Source: Terriglobia bacterium (GTDB lineage: Bacteria > Acidobacteriota > Terriglobia > Bryobacterales > Bryobacteraceae). From it: a DNA stretch of 64,000 bases. Numbering within the stretch: the first letter of the stretch is position 1; the number at the start of each line of letters is the position of its first letter. Position numbers and translations under genes: made by a program. The stretch is taken from assembly GCA_020073305.1 (NCBI GenBank), contig JAIQFK010000019.1, positions 1 through 64,000 of the forward strand, read 5' to 3'. A model generated the notes under the pieces. The model saw only the letters and a list, made by a program, of their open reading frames with translations, searched no databases and was not told where the DNA came from. Shown piece by piece: positions 34,627 through 45,311 of the stretch.

Positions 34627-35580
34627 TCAGAACGGGAACATCCGCTTCAACTCATCATGCGTGGGTTGCCGGCCATACTCGCAGACCTCGAAGGCTTGCG
34701 CGTAGCGGACCGTCCGCGCCTGCGCGTCACCGTAGAATTTGACCAGAGCATCGCGGTAGTTGTCCGCATACCCAGCGTACCGCTTTGCCAGATCTCTGCG
34801 AACTTCGTCACGCCGCCGCTGCCGCCCGGCCGGGTCTTCCGGAAAGAGCCCGGCGTAACCGTTGGCGCCCCCTTCGTGGATCTGTGACTCCATGACCAGC
34901 AGGGCGTCCAATGTGGGTTCGATCACGTCATCAATGGCCACGGCGACATCTGCTCGGAAGGGATTCGGCCGCTGGAACTCATCCGATGCGTAGAGGAACA
35001 CCGGGTTTTTCTTTAGCGGCAGCACGTCCGGGCAGAAGAACGGCACCGTGACCATGTACGCCGAGTCCTCGACCAGAATCGATGTGTAGCGGTGATCGGG
35101 ATGATAGTCGTTTGGCCGGTTGGCAATCACAATGTCCGCGTTCCATTGCCGAATTAACCGTGTAATGATGCGCCGGTTTTCGAGCGTGGGCATGATCTCT
35201 CCGTCATGTATGTCCACCACTTCGGTAGTGACGCCAAGCCGCCGGCCCACCTCCATCACCTCGTTCTTTCTGCGCTGCGCCAGCGGCCCTCCCGCCATCT
35301 GCCAGTGACCGATATCGCCGTTGGTTGCCGAAACCAGCTTGACGTGGTGCCCCATGCGGGCCCACTTCATCGCCACACCTGCCCCGCGATATTCCGCGTC
35401 ATCCGGATGCGCACCGAAGATGATAATCCGCAACTTGCCGTCAGCCGCAGGCTGCGCTGGCACAGCAGCCTTGGCCAACGCGATCTGCGGTCGCTGTTCA
35501 ATCATCACGGTCCCGAACACGACTCCCAAACCGCCACCGACGAGCAGAGTCAAAGCCGAGAAACCCTTTCGCGTTTTCAT
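34627..35580 (-). CDS. PIG-L/LmbE-family deacetylase, exported
   Basis: 317 residues with an N-terminal signal or anchor (SALTLLVGGGLGVVFGTVMI). The zinc site reads IIFGAHPDDAEYRGAG (His-Pro-Asp-Asp), with the second His in PNDYHPDHRYTSILV. The family removes acetyl groups from N-acetylated sugars and glycolipids. AAGGAAG lies before the ATG. Members exported with a signal peptide are common in acidobacteria and planctomycetes and are usually of unknown substrate. Stands alone. Confidence 0.88.
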   Translation of the reverse strand: MKTRKGFSALTLLVGGGLGVVFGTVMIEQRPQIALAKAAVPAQPAADGKLRIIIFGAHPDDAEYRGAGVAMKWARMGHHVKLVSATNGDIGHWQMAGGPLAQRRKNEVMEVGRRLGVTTEVVDIHDGEIMPTLENRRIITRLIRQWNADIVIANRPNDYHPDHRYTSILVEDSAYMVTVPFFCPDVLPLKKNPVFLYASDEFQRPNPFRADVAVAIDDVIEPTLDALLVMESQIHEGGANGYAGLFPEDPAGRQRRRDEVRRDLAKRYAGYADNYRDALVKFYGDAQARTVRYAQAFEVCEYGRQPTHDELKRMFPF

Positions 35581-35749
35581 GTTGATTTCTTCCTTTCACG
35601 TCGTTTGGTCTGCCATAGCACAATGGGAATGAGTACAATTTACAATCTTTTGCACACGGAGGGTCAAGTCCACGGTGGATAACTTCCGTGGGCGCGGTAT
35701 CCGGGGTGATCGCGCAATGCCGGCCTGTTCTACGCGTCGACGACGGGAG

Positions 35750-37438
35750 CTACGCTTTGTTCAGCACAAGCTCGTGCACTTCGTGGTAGCCCTTGTAGCG
35801 CAGACGGTACTTATAGTTGCCTGAAGGGTATTTCGCGGTGTTCCACGCCGCCATGTGGTAGCCGGGATCACAGATGGCATTTGAGATCACTTCCAGGTTG
35901 TTGCCGCTCTGGTCAAGGATCTCTACGAGTACCCATCCCCTTTCTGGGACGCTGAAGTCGATAGCCAATTGCGGATTGTTCGCGTTGGGATAGTGCTGGT
36001 TGAGCACACGCGTGGCCGGCTTTGCCGGAATGCGGAGTTTCGTCTCGCTCACCTTGGAGTAGTCGAACGGCTCGTTGCAGAGATGCCACAGCGGCTCGTT
36101 CTTCTGACGCTGCTGGAGATAGAACGACCTCAACGGCGTGCGCGTGAAACTGGTCAGCGGCCGGCGGACGGCGACGCCATCCTGCCACTCATACACAGGA
36201 ATATTCATGGGATTCATCACGTCGAGATGGCCGCGCTCCATGGCAATGTGGAACAAGCCGAAATTCCCGGGCTCATGACCGCCGAGCCAATGGCCCACGT
36301 TATCGACGAGGTAGGGGTTTTTGCCGAAGATGACGATGTTCGTCATGTAGTCCCAGGCTTTGCCATCGTAGTTGTTCTCGTTGCCGAAGGGATTCGGCCC
36401 GTTGTTGAAGTCGCCATCACGGCCGTAGATACCCTCGATAATATGAAGCCCCATGGGGGACGCCGCATGATTGTCGATGGTCCGATGCGCCCACAATTCC
36501 ATACACAGGGTCGTGTAAGAATACGCCTCATTGTATTTGGGATCGTTCCGCGGCACATCCGGGGTGTCCCATCGTGGAATAGTGCCGGTGTGCCGCTTGA
36601 AGTTGGCGCCTACGACTTCATGGACTTTTGGGTGGATACATTCCTTATTAATCAGCTTCTCTAGCTTTTGCATCGAGTCGATATCGGGCCACTTGGCACA
36701 GTAGCGCTGAAAAGGCGAAGGATGGGCGCCCTGCCAGTTCTTCCCGGTGAGAGTCAAACCCATTTCGTGAGCCTTGAATTTCGCCACATTCAGGTTCCAC
36801 GAATTCGGCGCATTGAAGGGCCACAGGTAAGGGAGTTGCGTACTTACCACGCCCCCGGGAACCTCTTTCCAGACAAATGCCCCGGCATCATTCGCATCGT
36901 CCCGTGTTTTGATGGTGTCTCTTACCGGGGCAACCGTCGCACCCACCCGCTGACCCATAGCCACATATCCGCGGGGTTCGATCACGCCGCCGCCATTGGC
37001 ATCGCGCGTATGCATCCTGCCGCCTGCGATACCCAGTTCCTTCAATGATTCGAACAGACCCTCGACGAAGAACGCGTCAGTGGTAATGCCCATCGTGTCC
37101 TCAAGGGTGAGTCCTCTTTTCTTATCGACTGCGTCGTGAGCGGTGAGATTCGGTTTCGTCGCGATGTTGTGAGTCACCGGAACGCCGGTATGGTCCATGG
37201 GAACGAATACGGACCGTCCAAAATCGAGTCCCACCCGCCTGCACGCATCCGAATTGGTCTTGTAGTCCACATGCGTCCGCAGGATAAAGACCGCTTCGGG
37301 GTGCTGCTCCACAAACGGATGCACACCGAAATATCCGGACGGTTTCGACCCAGCCGCAAAAATGGAAGCCGGGCTGAGAAAGCTCACACCGCCATACAGC
37401 AACGACGAAGACGTAAGAAGATCCCTTCGACTGAACAT
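35750..37438 (-). CDS. DUF362 domain-containing exported protein
   Basis: 562 residues from MFSRRDLLTSSSLLYGG, a Tat-type twin-arginine leader; AAGGAAGG supports the ATG at 37438 over one eight codons upstream. The DUF362-like region contains TKPNLT and HTRDANGGGVIEPRGYVAMG. A long middle part has conserved His/Trp/Asn clusters (VGHWLGGHEPGNFGLFHIAM). The C-terminal 100 residues look like a beta-sandwich with RGWVLVEILDQSGNNL and PSGNYKYRLRYKG, similar to T9SS-like or FlgD-like Ig modules. Function unknown. Isolated between gaps. Confidence 0.7.
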   Translation of the reverse strand: MFSRRDLLTSSSLLYGGVSFLSPASIFAAGSKPSGYFGVHPFVEQHPEAVFILRTHVDYKTNSDACRRVGLDFGRSVFVPMDHTGVPVTHNIATKPNLTAHDAVDKKRGLTLEDTMGITTDAFFVEGLFESLKELGIAGGRMHTRDANGGGVIEPRGYVAMGQRVGATVAPVRDTIKTRDDANDAGAFVWKEVPGGVVSTQLPYLWPFNAPNSWNLNVAKFKAHEMGLTLTGKNWQGAHPSPFQRYCAKWPDIDSMQKLEKLINKECIHPKVHEVVGANFKRHTGTIPRWDTPDVPRNDPKYNEAYSYTTLCMELWAHRTIDNHAASPMGLHIIEGIYGRDGDFNNGPNPFGNENNYDGKAWDYMTNIVIFGKNPYLVDNVGHWLGGHEPGNFGLFHIAMERGHLDVMNPMNIPVYEWQDGVAVRRPLTSFTRTPLRSFYLQQRQKNEPLWHLCNEPFDYSKVSETKLRIPAKPATRVLNQHYPNANNPQLAIDFSVPERGWVLVEILDQSGNNLEVISNAICDPGYHMAAWNTAKYPSGNYKYRLRYKGYHEVHELVLNKA

Positions 37439-37615
37439 GTGGCCCTTCCTTTCCAATGGCACGAATCTGAGATATTCAGATTGTGTTCACTGAAATTGTA
37501 TCGCGTGTAGAAGCGTGGGGCAATCGGGGGACACAGGCGTTAGTCTGTGGCGGTCTAGGGCAGCAGGCCGAACTCGATCAGGCGGACTTTCTTTTCGTGT
37601 CTGGCCGCTGATCTT

Positions 37616-40174
37616 TCACTTGAGACCATCCACCAGGTAGAGCTCAGACAGTTCGCGCCGGTAACAGTAAACGTAGCTCTTGCCGTCCGGGGTGCGCAGG
37701 ATGGGAGCCAGACTGTTTACGCCGGCGGGATCGGCGGGCATAAACTCCTTCCAGAACTCCTTGCGCCCGGTGGCGAGATCCACGCGGTAAACTTTGGCCG
37801 GCAGTTCGGCGCGTTTGTACACATAAAGGGAGCGACTGTCGGATCCCCACTGGGTGGGAGTATCATCCGGATCGAGACCGGAGATCTCGCGCGGCTCGCC
37901 TCCCCCAACCGGATACAACACCAGCTTGCCTTCGGGATTGCGGCAGGCCGCCCATTGACAGTCGGGCGAAACCGGAATCCCGAGATCCGAAATGCCTTCC
38001 GGCGTGAGGGGGCGGGCTTTGCCACCCACGAGATCCTGCACGTAGAGGCGCAGGGCATGACCCGGCTCATTGCCGGCAATCAGGATTCTGTTACCGTCGG
38101 GGAAGAAACTCGCAAACTGATAATTGATGCCCTGGCGCTCAAGGGGCCGCGGCTCGCCGGTTCCGGTGGGATAGAGAATCAATTGAGACACCGAGGTCTG
38201 CGAGGCAATGGAGAGCGCCCACTTGCCATCGGGAGAAAGCCCGGCCGCCGAACCCTCCCCGATCTTGACGGCAGGTTCTCCATTTGTCTTACGGATATAC
38301 ATGGCGTACGTAGCGCCGCCGCCTTCGCCCGACTCCAGAAACATTACGGTGCGTCCGTCCGGAGAAAAACCGCGGACCAGAGAGCGGTCGAGCCAGGACA
38401 AATCTCTTTCCGTTTTTTCTCCAGGCGCCAGCGCCACCATGCCGCGACGGGCGCTGTCGCGGGTAACCAGCACACGGCCATCGCGGGAGATGTCATCCAA
38501 AGTCAAGGTCCCCGCCATGCGGCTCACCACCCGTTCCTTGCCATTGAGGGAAACCGCGTAGAGAGCGCGGGCCACGCCCACGCGCGTAGCGGTGAACCAA
38601 ATCTCGCCGCCCTTTGGGGCCCAGGCCAGACCCATAATGCTGAGCCAGCCCGAGGCCAAGGTGCGCTTTTTCCCAGCCAGATCGACCACCGCCACCGCCC
38701 CGCCATCATCGGCCCGCACCGGATGGTCGAGGAAAGCCACAAGGTTCCCTTTCGGCGAGACGCGCGGGTGACTGATCCATCCCGCCGTCTCGTAGAGAGT
38801 CTTTCCGGCTGGGAATTCCAGCCGGCTTCTGCCAGCCACTTCGTGCACCGTAGCCAGATTGGAGCCGTCGAGCGCCCAATCGGCCTCCTGCACGTCTTCC
38901 AGAATCTCGCGCGAAGCGCCCCCAGCCAGGGAAGCGCGGGCGAGAGTACCGCTGCTGACGAAGGTGCCCAGCGAACGCCGCTTTACCGATATCGCCATTT
39001 CGCCGGTGGAAGAGATCGAGAGAATCTCCGAATCCGGAAATCCCAGGGCGCGGGAGTCGGGCCCTTCGGGACGCGTGGAGAAAATCTCCACCGGATTGCC
39101 ATCCCAGGCGGCGCCGTAGACGATGGTCTGGCCATCTGGGGCAAAGCGCGCCGACAGAATCGTGCCCCGGCGAAAAGTCAGCAGGTGGAAAGACGGAGGC
39201 AGCGACTTCGCCGTCCGTTGGCCGAAATAAAAGCCGCCGAGCGCCGCTATGACGGCCAGCACCGCTGCTGCAGGAAGCACCAGGCCGCGGAAGGCTCGCA
39301 AGCGGGAGGGCCGCGTTCCGGGGGCGTCGCCCGTGAGCATCGCTAAGTCGAACGCGATGTCATGGGCCGAGCGGAAGCGGTCCTCGGGGTTCTTTTCCAG
39401 GCAGTGCCGGATGATGTGCTCCAGCGCCGGAGAAAGCCCGGGGTGCGTTACCGGAATCGGAGGCGGCTCCGACTTGAGGATGGCGTGCATGGTTTCCGTA
39501 TCGTCTTCTGCTTTGAACGCACGCTTGCCGGTGAGCATTTCATAGAAGAGCACGCCGAAGCTGAAGATGTCGGAACGATGGTCGACCGTCAGCCCGCGCA
39601 CCTGCTCCGGCGACATATAGCCGACCGTTCCCATCACGATGCCGGCGGCCGTCTTGGGCGCATCCGAGCCGGGCTGCCCCGCCGGCGCGGCTCCCGGGCG
39701 CGTCAGCTTGGCCAGCCCGAAATCCAGAATCTTCACCCGGCCGTCGTTGGTGATGAAGATGTTTTCCGGCTTCAAATCACGATGCGTAATGCCTTTTTCA
39801 TGGGCGGCGCCGAGGCCGGCGGCGATCTGCAGAGCGTATTCGATCGCCTTGCGGGGGCTCAGCGCCACGCCGCCCAGCCGCGCGTGAAGGGTTTGTCCTT
39901 CCAGAAGCTCGGAAACCAGGTAAGGCGCGCCTTGGTAATTGCCAATATCGTAAACCGCAAGGATATTGGGGTGGTTCAACATCCCGACGGCTTTGGCTTC
40001 CTGCTCGAAACGGCTGAGGCGGTCGGGATCGGACGCCAGCTCGCTCGGCAAGACCTTGATCGCCACCTTTCGGCCCAGGCGTGTGTCTTTGGCGCTCGAA
40101 ACTTCTCCCATCGCGCCCTCGCCGATCGGCTTCAGAATCTCGTAATGATCGATCTTGGTTCCCGTGGGCAGCAT
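37616..40174 (-). CDS. Ser/Thr kinase with WD40/TolB-type propeller (tandem copy 2)
   Basis: 852 residues. The kinase domain has GEGAMGEV (about residues 18-25), [28 protein letters not shown] and SPEQVRG, so it should be active. A span ([20 protein letters not shown]) separates it from an extracytoplasmic propeller with repeated [18 protein letters not shown] and FSPDGRTVM motifs. Such receptor kinases are strongly expanded in Solibacter. The gene starts 26 bp after the paralogous kinase and shares its whole architecture, pointing to tandem duplication. GGGAG precedes the ATG. Confidence 0.92.
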   Translation of the reverse strand: MLPTGTKIDHYEILKPIGEGAMGEVSSAKDTRLGRKVAIKVLPSELASDPDRLSRFEQEAKAVGMLNHPNILAVYDIGNYQGAPYLVSELLEGQTLHARLGGVALSPRKAIEYALQIAAGLGAAHEKGITHRDLKPENIFITNDGRVKILDFGLAKLTRPGAAPAGQPGSDAPKTAAGIVMGTVGYMSPEQVRGLTVDHRSDIFSFGVLFYEMLTGKRAFKAEDDTETMHAILKSEPPPIPVTHPGLSPALEHIIRHCLEKNPEDRFRSAHDIAFDLAMLTGDAPGTRPSRLRAFRGLVLPAAAVLAVIAALGGFYFGQRTAKSLPPSFHLLTFRRGTILSARFAPDGQTIVYGAAWDGNPVEIFSTRPEGPDSRALGFPDSEILSISSTGEMAISVKRRSLGTFVSSGTLARASLAGGASREILEDVQEADWALDGSNLATVHEVAGRSRLEFPAGKTLYETAGWISHPRVSPKGNLVAFLDHPVRADDGGAVAVVDLAGKKRTLASGWLSIMGLAWAPKGGEIWFTATRVGVARALYAVSLNGKERVVSRMAGTLTLDDISRDGRVLVTRDSARRGMVALAPGEKTERDLSWLDRSLVRGFSPDGRTVMFLESGEGGGATYAMYIRKTNGEPAVKIGEGSAAGLSPDGKWALSIASQTSVSQLILYPTGTGEPRPLERQGINYQFASFFPDGNRILIAGNEPGHALRLYVQDLVGGKARPLTPEGISDLGIPVSPDCQWAACRNPEGKLVLYPVGGGEPREISGLDPDDTPTQWGSDSRSLYVYKRAELPAKVYRVDLATGRKEFWKEFMPADPAGVNSLAPILRTPDGKSYVYCYRRELSELYLVDGLK

Positions 40175-40200
40175 AGCTGCTTTTCTCCCGGCTTCTCTTA

Positions 40201-42810
40201 CTACTTCAGGCCTTCAACCAGATAGAGGACTGATAAGAGTCGCAGGTAAGCATAAACATAAGCCTTACCGTCCGGGGTCACGCGCAGGCCCGAGACTCCG
40301 TCCAGGCCCGCCGTGTCGGAGGGAGAGAATTCCCTCCAAAATTCCTTATGCCCGGTGGCAAGGTCCAGGCGATAGACCCTCCTCGGCAACACACTTCTCC
40401 GGCTAACGTAAAGAGAGCGGCCGTCGCCACTCCACTGGCTCGGCTGCTCGCCTTCTTCCAGGCCCGCAATCGGCCGCGGCTCTCCGCCGTCCACCGGGTA
40501 CATTGCAAACTTTCCATCCGGATTCCGGGCAACTAAGAATTTCCCGTCAGGCGATACGCTTTCGAGCGAATTGCTGACAGCCCCCTCCGGCGTAATGGGA
40601 CGCGGCTTGCCGCCTGATATGTCCCCCACCCAGACCCGCGCCGCATGCCCCGGCTCATTCCCGGCGATCAAGATCCGCTTGCCATCCGGCAGGAAGGTTG
40701 CTCCTACGTAGTTGATGTCGTCTCGTTTCAGCGGCCGGGGGTTTCCGGCGCCGGTGGGATAGAGAACGAGTTGCGGAGCCGAGCTGGTCGACGTTATTGC
40801 GAGCGCCCATTTTCCATCCGGGGAGAACCCCGCCCCTGCCCCATCCCCGATGCGAACGGCCGGAGATCCGTCAGTCTTACGAATATATAGACCGTAAGTG
40901 GCGCCGCCGCCTTCCCCGGCTTCAACGAAAAGCACGGTCCGCCCGTCGGGCGAGATATCGGCAGGCAGGGACCAGTCCAGCCAGGCGAGCTCCCGCTCCC
41001 TGGTCTCGCCTGGCGCCAAGGCGATCATCCCCATGCGCTGGTTGTCGTGGGCGATCAATGCGCGCCCATCGCGCGAGATGTCTTGAAGGGTTAACGTGCC
41101 TGGCGCCCGAGCGACCAGCCGCTCTTTTCCCCCGAGGGTCACAGCGTGCAGAGCGCGCCCTGAACCTTCCCGAGTTGCTGTAAACCACACCTCGTCTCCG
41201 CCGGCCCCCCAGGCGAGGCCGAGCGCACTGATCCAGCCGCTCGAAAGCGTTTTCTTCTTCGCGCTCGCGTCCACGACCGCGACCGAGCCGCCGTCGTCAC
41301 CGGTGGCGGGGTGATCCACAAACGCCACCATGTCCGATTTGGGGGACACCCGGGGATTGCTGATCCAGCCGGCGGTTTCGTAGACAACCTTGCCCGCCGG
41401 GAACTCGATCTGTTCTCTTCCGTTGGCACTACGGACGATTGCCAGGTTCCCGCCAGAGGGAGCCCAGTCGGCCTGCTCCACCTCTTCCTGAATTTCTCGC
41501 GAAGCCCCGCCTGCCAGCGCCGCCCTGGCCAAGGTTCCCGCAAAACTGAAAGGCCCGGCAGAATGCTCCTTCAGGGAGATCGCCATTTCGCCGGACGGGG
41601 AAATCGAAAGAATATCCGCCCCTGGATAGCCGAGGGTGCGGGACTCGGAACTTTCCGGGCGCGTTGAGTAAAGCTCGATGGGATTGCCGTCCCACTTCGC
41701 GCCATAAACGATCGTCAGGCCGTCGGGCGCGAATCGCGCTGCGCGGATCGTCCCGCGGCGGAAGGTGACGGCGTGGAACGAGGGGGGCGTGGTCTTGCCC
41801 AGACGCTGGCCGAAAAATAGGCCGGCCGCCAGCATGACCAAGGCGGCGGCGGTGGGCACCAGAACCAGCTTGGCCCTTGACGTTACCGGCCTGGCCGCAG
41901 CAGCACGCTCAGTTTGGGTTAGGGCGACTGCCGCCGTGGTGGTCGATCCCGAGACGGAAGACAGGGCATCAAGATCGTAGGCCATGTCCCGCGCCGATTG
42001 AAACCGCTCATCCGGGCTCTTTTCGAGACAATGCCGCACCATACGGTCGAGAGCCGGCGGCAGGTTAGCAACCGTTGCGGAAAGATCCGGTGGGTCTTCT
42101 TTGAGAATCGCCGTCATCGTCTCGGCCGGCGTCTCGCGGCGAAAGGCGCGATGGCCGGACACCATCTCATACATGATTGCCCCGAAGCTGAAGATGTCCG
42201 AGCGGTGATCGGCTGACTGGCCGCGCACCTGCTCTGGCGACATATAGCCGACAGTTCCGAGAATCGCCCCAGGAGTGGTGTGCTCCGCCAGCGTCGTGGA
42301 GTCCTGGTTTCCTCCGGCGCGCGGCGTTTCCGGCCGGGTGAGCTTGGCCAGGCCGAAATCGAAGATTTTGATCCGGCCGTCCTTAGTGACAAAAATATTC
42401 TCGGGCTTCAGGTCGCGATGGGTGATGCCCTTCTCATGGGCGGCGGCGAGGCCGCGGGCGATTTGCTGTCCGTAATCGACCGCCTTGCGCACAGACAGAG
42501 GCTTGCCTCCCAGGCGGTCGCGCAGTGTCTCGCCTTCCAGCAGCTCCGAGACCAGATAAGGCGAACCGTCATGGGTGCCAATGTCGTAAATCGCCAGAAT
42601 GTTCGGGTAATTGAGCATGCCGGCGGCTCGCGCTTCCTGCTCGAAGCGCCGGAGACGATCCGGATCGGTCGCCAGCGTGCGCGGGAGGACCTTCACGGCA
42701 ACCTCGCGTCCGAGGCGCCCGTCCTTGGCGCGATAGACCTCGCCCATTCCGCCGGCGCCGAGCGGCGAGAGCACTTCGTACGGACCGAGCTGCGTTCCCT
42801 GATTTAGCAT
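40201..42810 (-). CDS. Ser/Thr kinase with WD40/TolB-type propeller (tandem copy 1)
   Basis: 869 residues; it opens [20 protein letters not shown] with the glycine loop [37 protein letters not shown] and SPEQVRG are intact. A Thr/Ala-rich juxtamembrane segment (about residues 285-310) precedes the membrane span ([20 protein letters not shown]), and the propeller carries [19 protein letters not shown] and VSPDGKFLV. It is the first gene of the tandem pair. The signal sensed by the propeller is unknown. Confidence 0.92.
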   Translation of the reverse strand: MLNQGTQLGPYEVLSPLGAGGMGEVYRAKDGRLGREVAVKVLPRTLATDPDRLRRFEQEARAAGMLNYPNILAIYDIGTHDGSPYLVSELLEGETLRDRLGGKPLSVRKAVDYGQQIARGLAAAHEKGITHRDLKPENIFVTKDGRIKIFDFGLAKLTRPETPRAGGNQDSTTLAEHTTPGAILGTVGYMSPEQVRGQSADHRSDIFSFGAIMYEMVSGHRAFRRETPAETMTAILKEDPPDLSATVANLPPALDRMVRHCLEKSPDERFQSARDMAYDLDALSSVSGSTTTAAVALTQTERAAAARPVTSRAKLVLVPTAAALVMLAAGLFFGQRLGKTTPPSFHAVTFRRGTIRAARFAPDGLTIVYGAKWDGNPIELYSTRPESSESRTLGYPGADILSISPSGEMAISLKEHSAGPFSFAGTLARAALAGGASREIQEEVEQADWAPSGGNLAIVRSANGREQIEFPAGKVVYETAGWISNPRVSPKSDMVAFVDHPATGDDGGSVAVVDASAKKKTLSSGWISALGLAWGAGGDEVWFTATREGSGRALHAVTLGGKERLVARAPGTLTLQDISRDGRALIAHDNQRMGMIALAPGETRERELAWLDWSLPADISPDGRTVLFVEAGEGGGATYGLYIRKTDGSPAVRIGDGAGAGFSPDGKWALAITSTSSAPQLVLYPTGAGNPRPLKRDDINYVGATFLPDGKRILIAGNEPGHAARVWVGDISGGKPRPITPEGAVSNSLESVSPDGKFLVARNPDGKFAMYPVDGGEPRPIAGLEEGEQPSQWSGDGRSLYVSRRSVLPRRVYRLDLATGHKEFWREFSPSDTAGLDGVSGLRVTPDGKAYVYAYLRLLSVLYLVEGLK

Positions 42811-43032
42811 TGTTCTCTAGTCAGCGGGATGCTGAAAACGAAATTCACATTTTGACATCCCGGAAGGGCCTAGTGTACACCCGTATCCACTTGGCCGAAA
42901 AGCGCGCCATCGGTAGAATTGCCGGAGGTCCCCGCAAGGCGATTTTCATTTCCGGCCTCCGGCAGTTTGCAGGCCGTGGGGAGGCTCCGGTTAAGCAGGA
43001 GTGGCACAGACTCCACAATGTAAGGAGGGTGT

Positions 43033-43815
43033 ATGCTTCAGGAGTCACTTATGAGCGTGGAAGAACCGAAGCACACAGGGATCGTTTGGTTATCGGCGAT
43101 CGCGCTGTTTCTCATCGTAGGGATCTGGCTTCTGGCAACGCGGGGCTTGAGCTTGCTGGCGGCCCCCGCTCCCGCGGGAACGCACGGGCCTTACACCACC
43201 GACTTCTCGCGCGCCGAGAATCCGATTTCGGAAGGCGGCAACTGGCTGAATGGCCAGACCGACGGCCTCGATTGGACCGACGTCCGGACGACTCCCGGCT
43301 TCGCATTCGGGACCGAAATAGGCGGGCATAGACCAGATCCACAAAAATACGACGACTCAACCGCGCTTCTGAAGGGTACCTGGGGACCGAACCAAACGGC
43401 CCAAGCCACGGTTCGCGCAGTGAACCCGAACCAGGACGGCAAGGTCTGGGAGGAGGTGGAGTTGCGTCTGCGGAGTTCCATTTCTCCCCACAATTGCACG
43501 GGGTACGAAATCATGTTTCGCTGCTCCAAAATTCCGAAGGCGTATTGCAATATCGCCAGGTGGGAAGGGCCGCTGGGAAAGTTCACCATGCTGAAAGAGA
43601 CGGTGGGTTCGCAGTACGGGGTCAAGGATGGAGATGTGGTGAAGGCCCGTATGATTGGAAAGATTCTTACGGTTTACATCAACGGCGCGCAGATCATTCA
43701 ACTCAGCGACGACAAATTTGCGAGCGGGAATCCGGGGATCGGGTATTACCTCGAAGGGGCCACTGGCGTGATAGGCGACTTCGGGTTTTCGAGTTTTATG
43801 GCGACCGACAGATAG
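43033..43815 (+). CDS. Membrane-anchored protein with concanavalin-like domain
   Basis: 260 residues; GGAGG lies 4-5 bp before the ATG at 43033. An N-terminal span (IVWLSAIALFLIVGIWLLAT) is followed by Ala/Pro-rich linker and a jelly-roll-like domain: YTTDFSRAENPISEGGNWLN, then QATVRAVNPNQDGKVWEEVE, a central GYEIMFRC and GKILTVYINGAQIIQLSDDK, ending GVIGDFGFSSFMA. The pattern resembles LamG/DUF1080-type sugar-binding sandwiches. No catalytic residues were identified. Confidence 0.68.
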   Translation: MLQESLMSVEEPKHTGIVWLSAIALFLIVGIWLLATRGLSLLAAPAPAGTHGPYTTDFSRAENPISEGGNWLNGQTDGLDWTDVRTTPGFAFGTEIGGHRPDPQKYDDSTALLKGTWGPNQTAQATVRAVNPNQDGKVWEEVELRLRSSISPHNCTGYEIMFRCSKIPKAYCNIARWEGPLGKFTMLKETVGSQYGVKDGDVVKARMIGKILTVYINGAQIIQLSDDKFASGNPGIGYYLEGATGVIGDFGFSSFMATDR

Positions 43816-43997
43816 ACGCGCCAGCATGCGGTGGAACCGCCGTACGCCTTCCCATTTGTGCAGACTGCTGGAAGGGCAAAGAACAAGCGCAAACACGCAC
43901 TTAAAACCATCTTGAAACTGCCCGACCTCGAACAGATTCCTTCCCTGGCCAACACATTCTAACCACCTGCGAGCCCACATTTGGATTTGGCCGCAAT

Positions 43998-45182
43998 CTA
44001 TGGAGTATTTGTGTTGATTGCGATGGCTTCGAGCACGCCTCTGCGCAAACACCAGGACATGATCGACCGCGCCCTGGCGCCGCTCACGCCCAGGGAATGG
44101 AGGTGGCCAAGCAAAGCAGCCGAGGTTACGGGCTTGCGGGCCAAGTGTTCGAACTCCAGGAGATCGACACCGCCTAGCCAGCGCACGGCAGTCTGATCGG
44201 CGAATAGAACTGCGTCGGAAGTTACAATCCGTGACTCGATGCTCAGTTCTGCGGTGCCGCGGCGGCCGGAGAAACGGACCTTTTCGGGCAACGGCTGAGG
44301 TGGTGCGGGAGGCTGGTCCAATTCCAGCTTATCGAGGAATTCCAGATGGCGGATGCGAGCCTGATTGACGAAGTCGCGGTAGAAGCGGGATGCGGGCGCG
44401 GTGTCGCTTTTCTCACTCCAGGTTTGAATTACGGAAGCGGCGGCGAAGGCAGACGCGAGCGCGAAGCGGATACCATGACCCGCGAGAGGATCGTAGGCGA
44501 ACGCGGCGTCGCCCACTGCGATTCTGCGGCCTCTCACAGGGTCTTCGCACCATTGCGGAAAGGCGGGGCGGCGACCCAGATAGCGTGCGCCGGGTGGGCC
44601 GTGAGAGGGGCGGCTGCGCGTACTTACGACGCCGAGTGTGGAGCCGATCCGATACATCCAGCGATCCGGCGTTCGCTCGATGCGGCCTCGCTCGGCGGCG
44701 GCGGCGGGAATTTCGAAAAGATCGGCGACCTGGTTGCCTTGGCGGTGGATGGGTCGTGACCATGCGGCTGAGCGGCCCGTTGCGTCCACGGCAGCAAAGC
44801 AGTCAGCAGGGACAGAAGGCAGGCGCCGCACCATGGAGATTTCTACGCCGCGAGCGACGGCCTCTTGGATCGCCGCTGAAGCGAAGACGCTGCGCTCGAT
44901 GTGGAGCCAGCGGCCTGGAAGTAAAACGGGGTCGGAGCGTATCCAGGCGTTTTCAAAACCCTCCACGATTTTCCCGCCGGCAAGGGCCACAGCGCGGTCC
45001 AAACCAAGCTCCCGGATGAGGGGGAAGGCCGCTTCGGGAATCGCCTCCACGCCCGGCATGATGGCGCGTTGGATTGAGATCAGCCTGGGGAGAAAACCCA
45101 GCGAAACCAGACGCAAAGCCGTGGCTGCCGCGGCAATTCCGGTGCCGGCGATTACAATTTCGCTTCCTTTTTCTATTGACAC
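43998..45182 (-). CDS. FAD-dependent oxidoreductase, LodB/QhpG-like (PHBH fold)
   Basis: 394 residues starting at GTG. The FAD Rossmann motif is IVIAGTGIAAAATALRL. The second FAD motif, RRIAVGDAAFAYDPLAGHGI, is the GD...DPLxGxG signature of p-hydroxybenzoate hydroxylase-fold proteins, and the DPL form is the one I associate with LodB, tryptophan halogenases and relatives. LodB and QhpG are flavoproteins that help create the cysteine tryptophylquinone of LodA-type oxidases or quinohemoprotein amine dehydrogenase. It is divergent (129 bp) from an operon of LodA-like halves and a radical SAM enzyme, which supports a cofactor-maturation role. The sequence alone would allow another hydroxylase. 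Confidence 0.72.
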   Translation of the reverse strand: MSIEKGSEIVIAGTGIAAAATALRLVSLGFLPRLISIQRAIMPGVEAIPEAAFPLIRELGLDRAVALAGGKIVEGFENAWIRSDPVLLPGRWLHIERSVFASAAIQEAVARGVEISMVRRLPSVPADCFAAVDATGRSAAWSRPIHRQGNQVADLFEIPAAAAERGRIERTPDRWMYRIGSTLGVVSTRSRPSHGPPGARYLGRRPAFPQWCEDPVRGRRIAVGDAAFAYDPLAGHGIRFALASAFAAASVIQTWSEKSDTAPASRFYRDFVNQARIRHLEFLDKLELDQPPAPPQPLPEKVRFSGRRGTAELSIESRIVTSDAVLFADQTAVRWLGGVDLLEFEHLARKPVTSAALLGHLHSLGVSGARARSIMSWCLRRGVLEAIAINTNTP

Positions 45183-45311
45183 AGTCTAGCAGACCATGGA
45201 GAATCTCCAAGTGCATTAACTAAATTCCCTGAAAACGCCTGTTAGATTTCGCGCATTAAGGAAGCAGCGCGCCCACTCATGTCTTGTTTTCGCCGGTAAC
45301 GGAGATCCCAG

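Noticed and set aside
43831-43962. Frame containing LKTILKLPDLEQ, resembling the N-terminus of tyrosine recombinases found in soil bacteria
   Set aside because: Only about ten residues match from memory and the frame stops after LANTF. It may be an integrase remnant but is too short to annotate.
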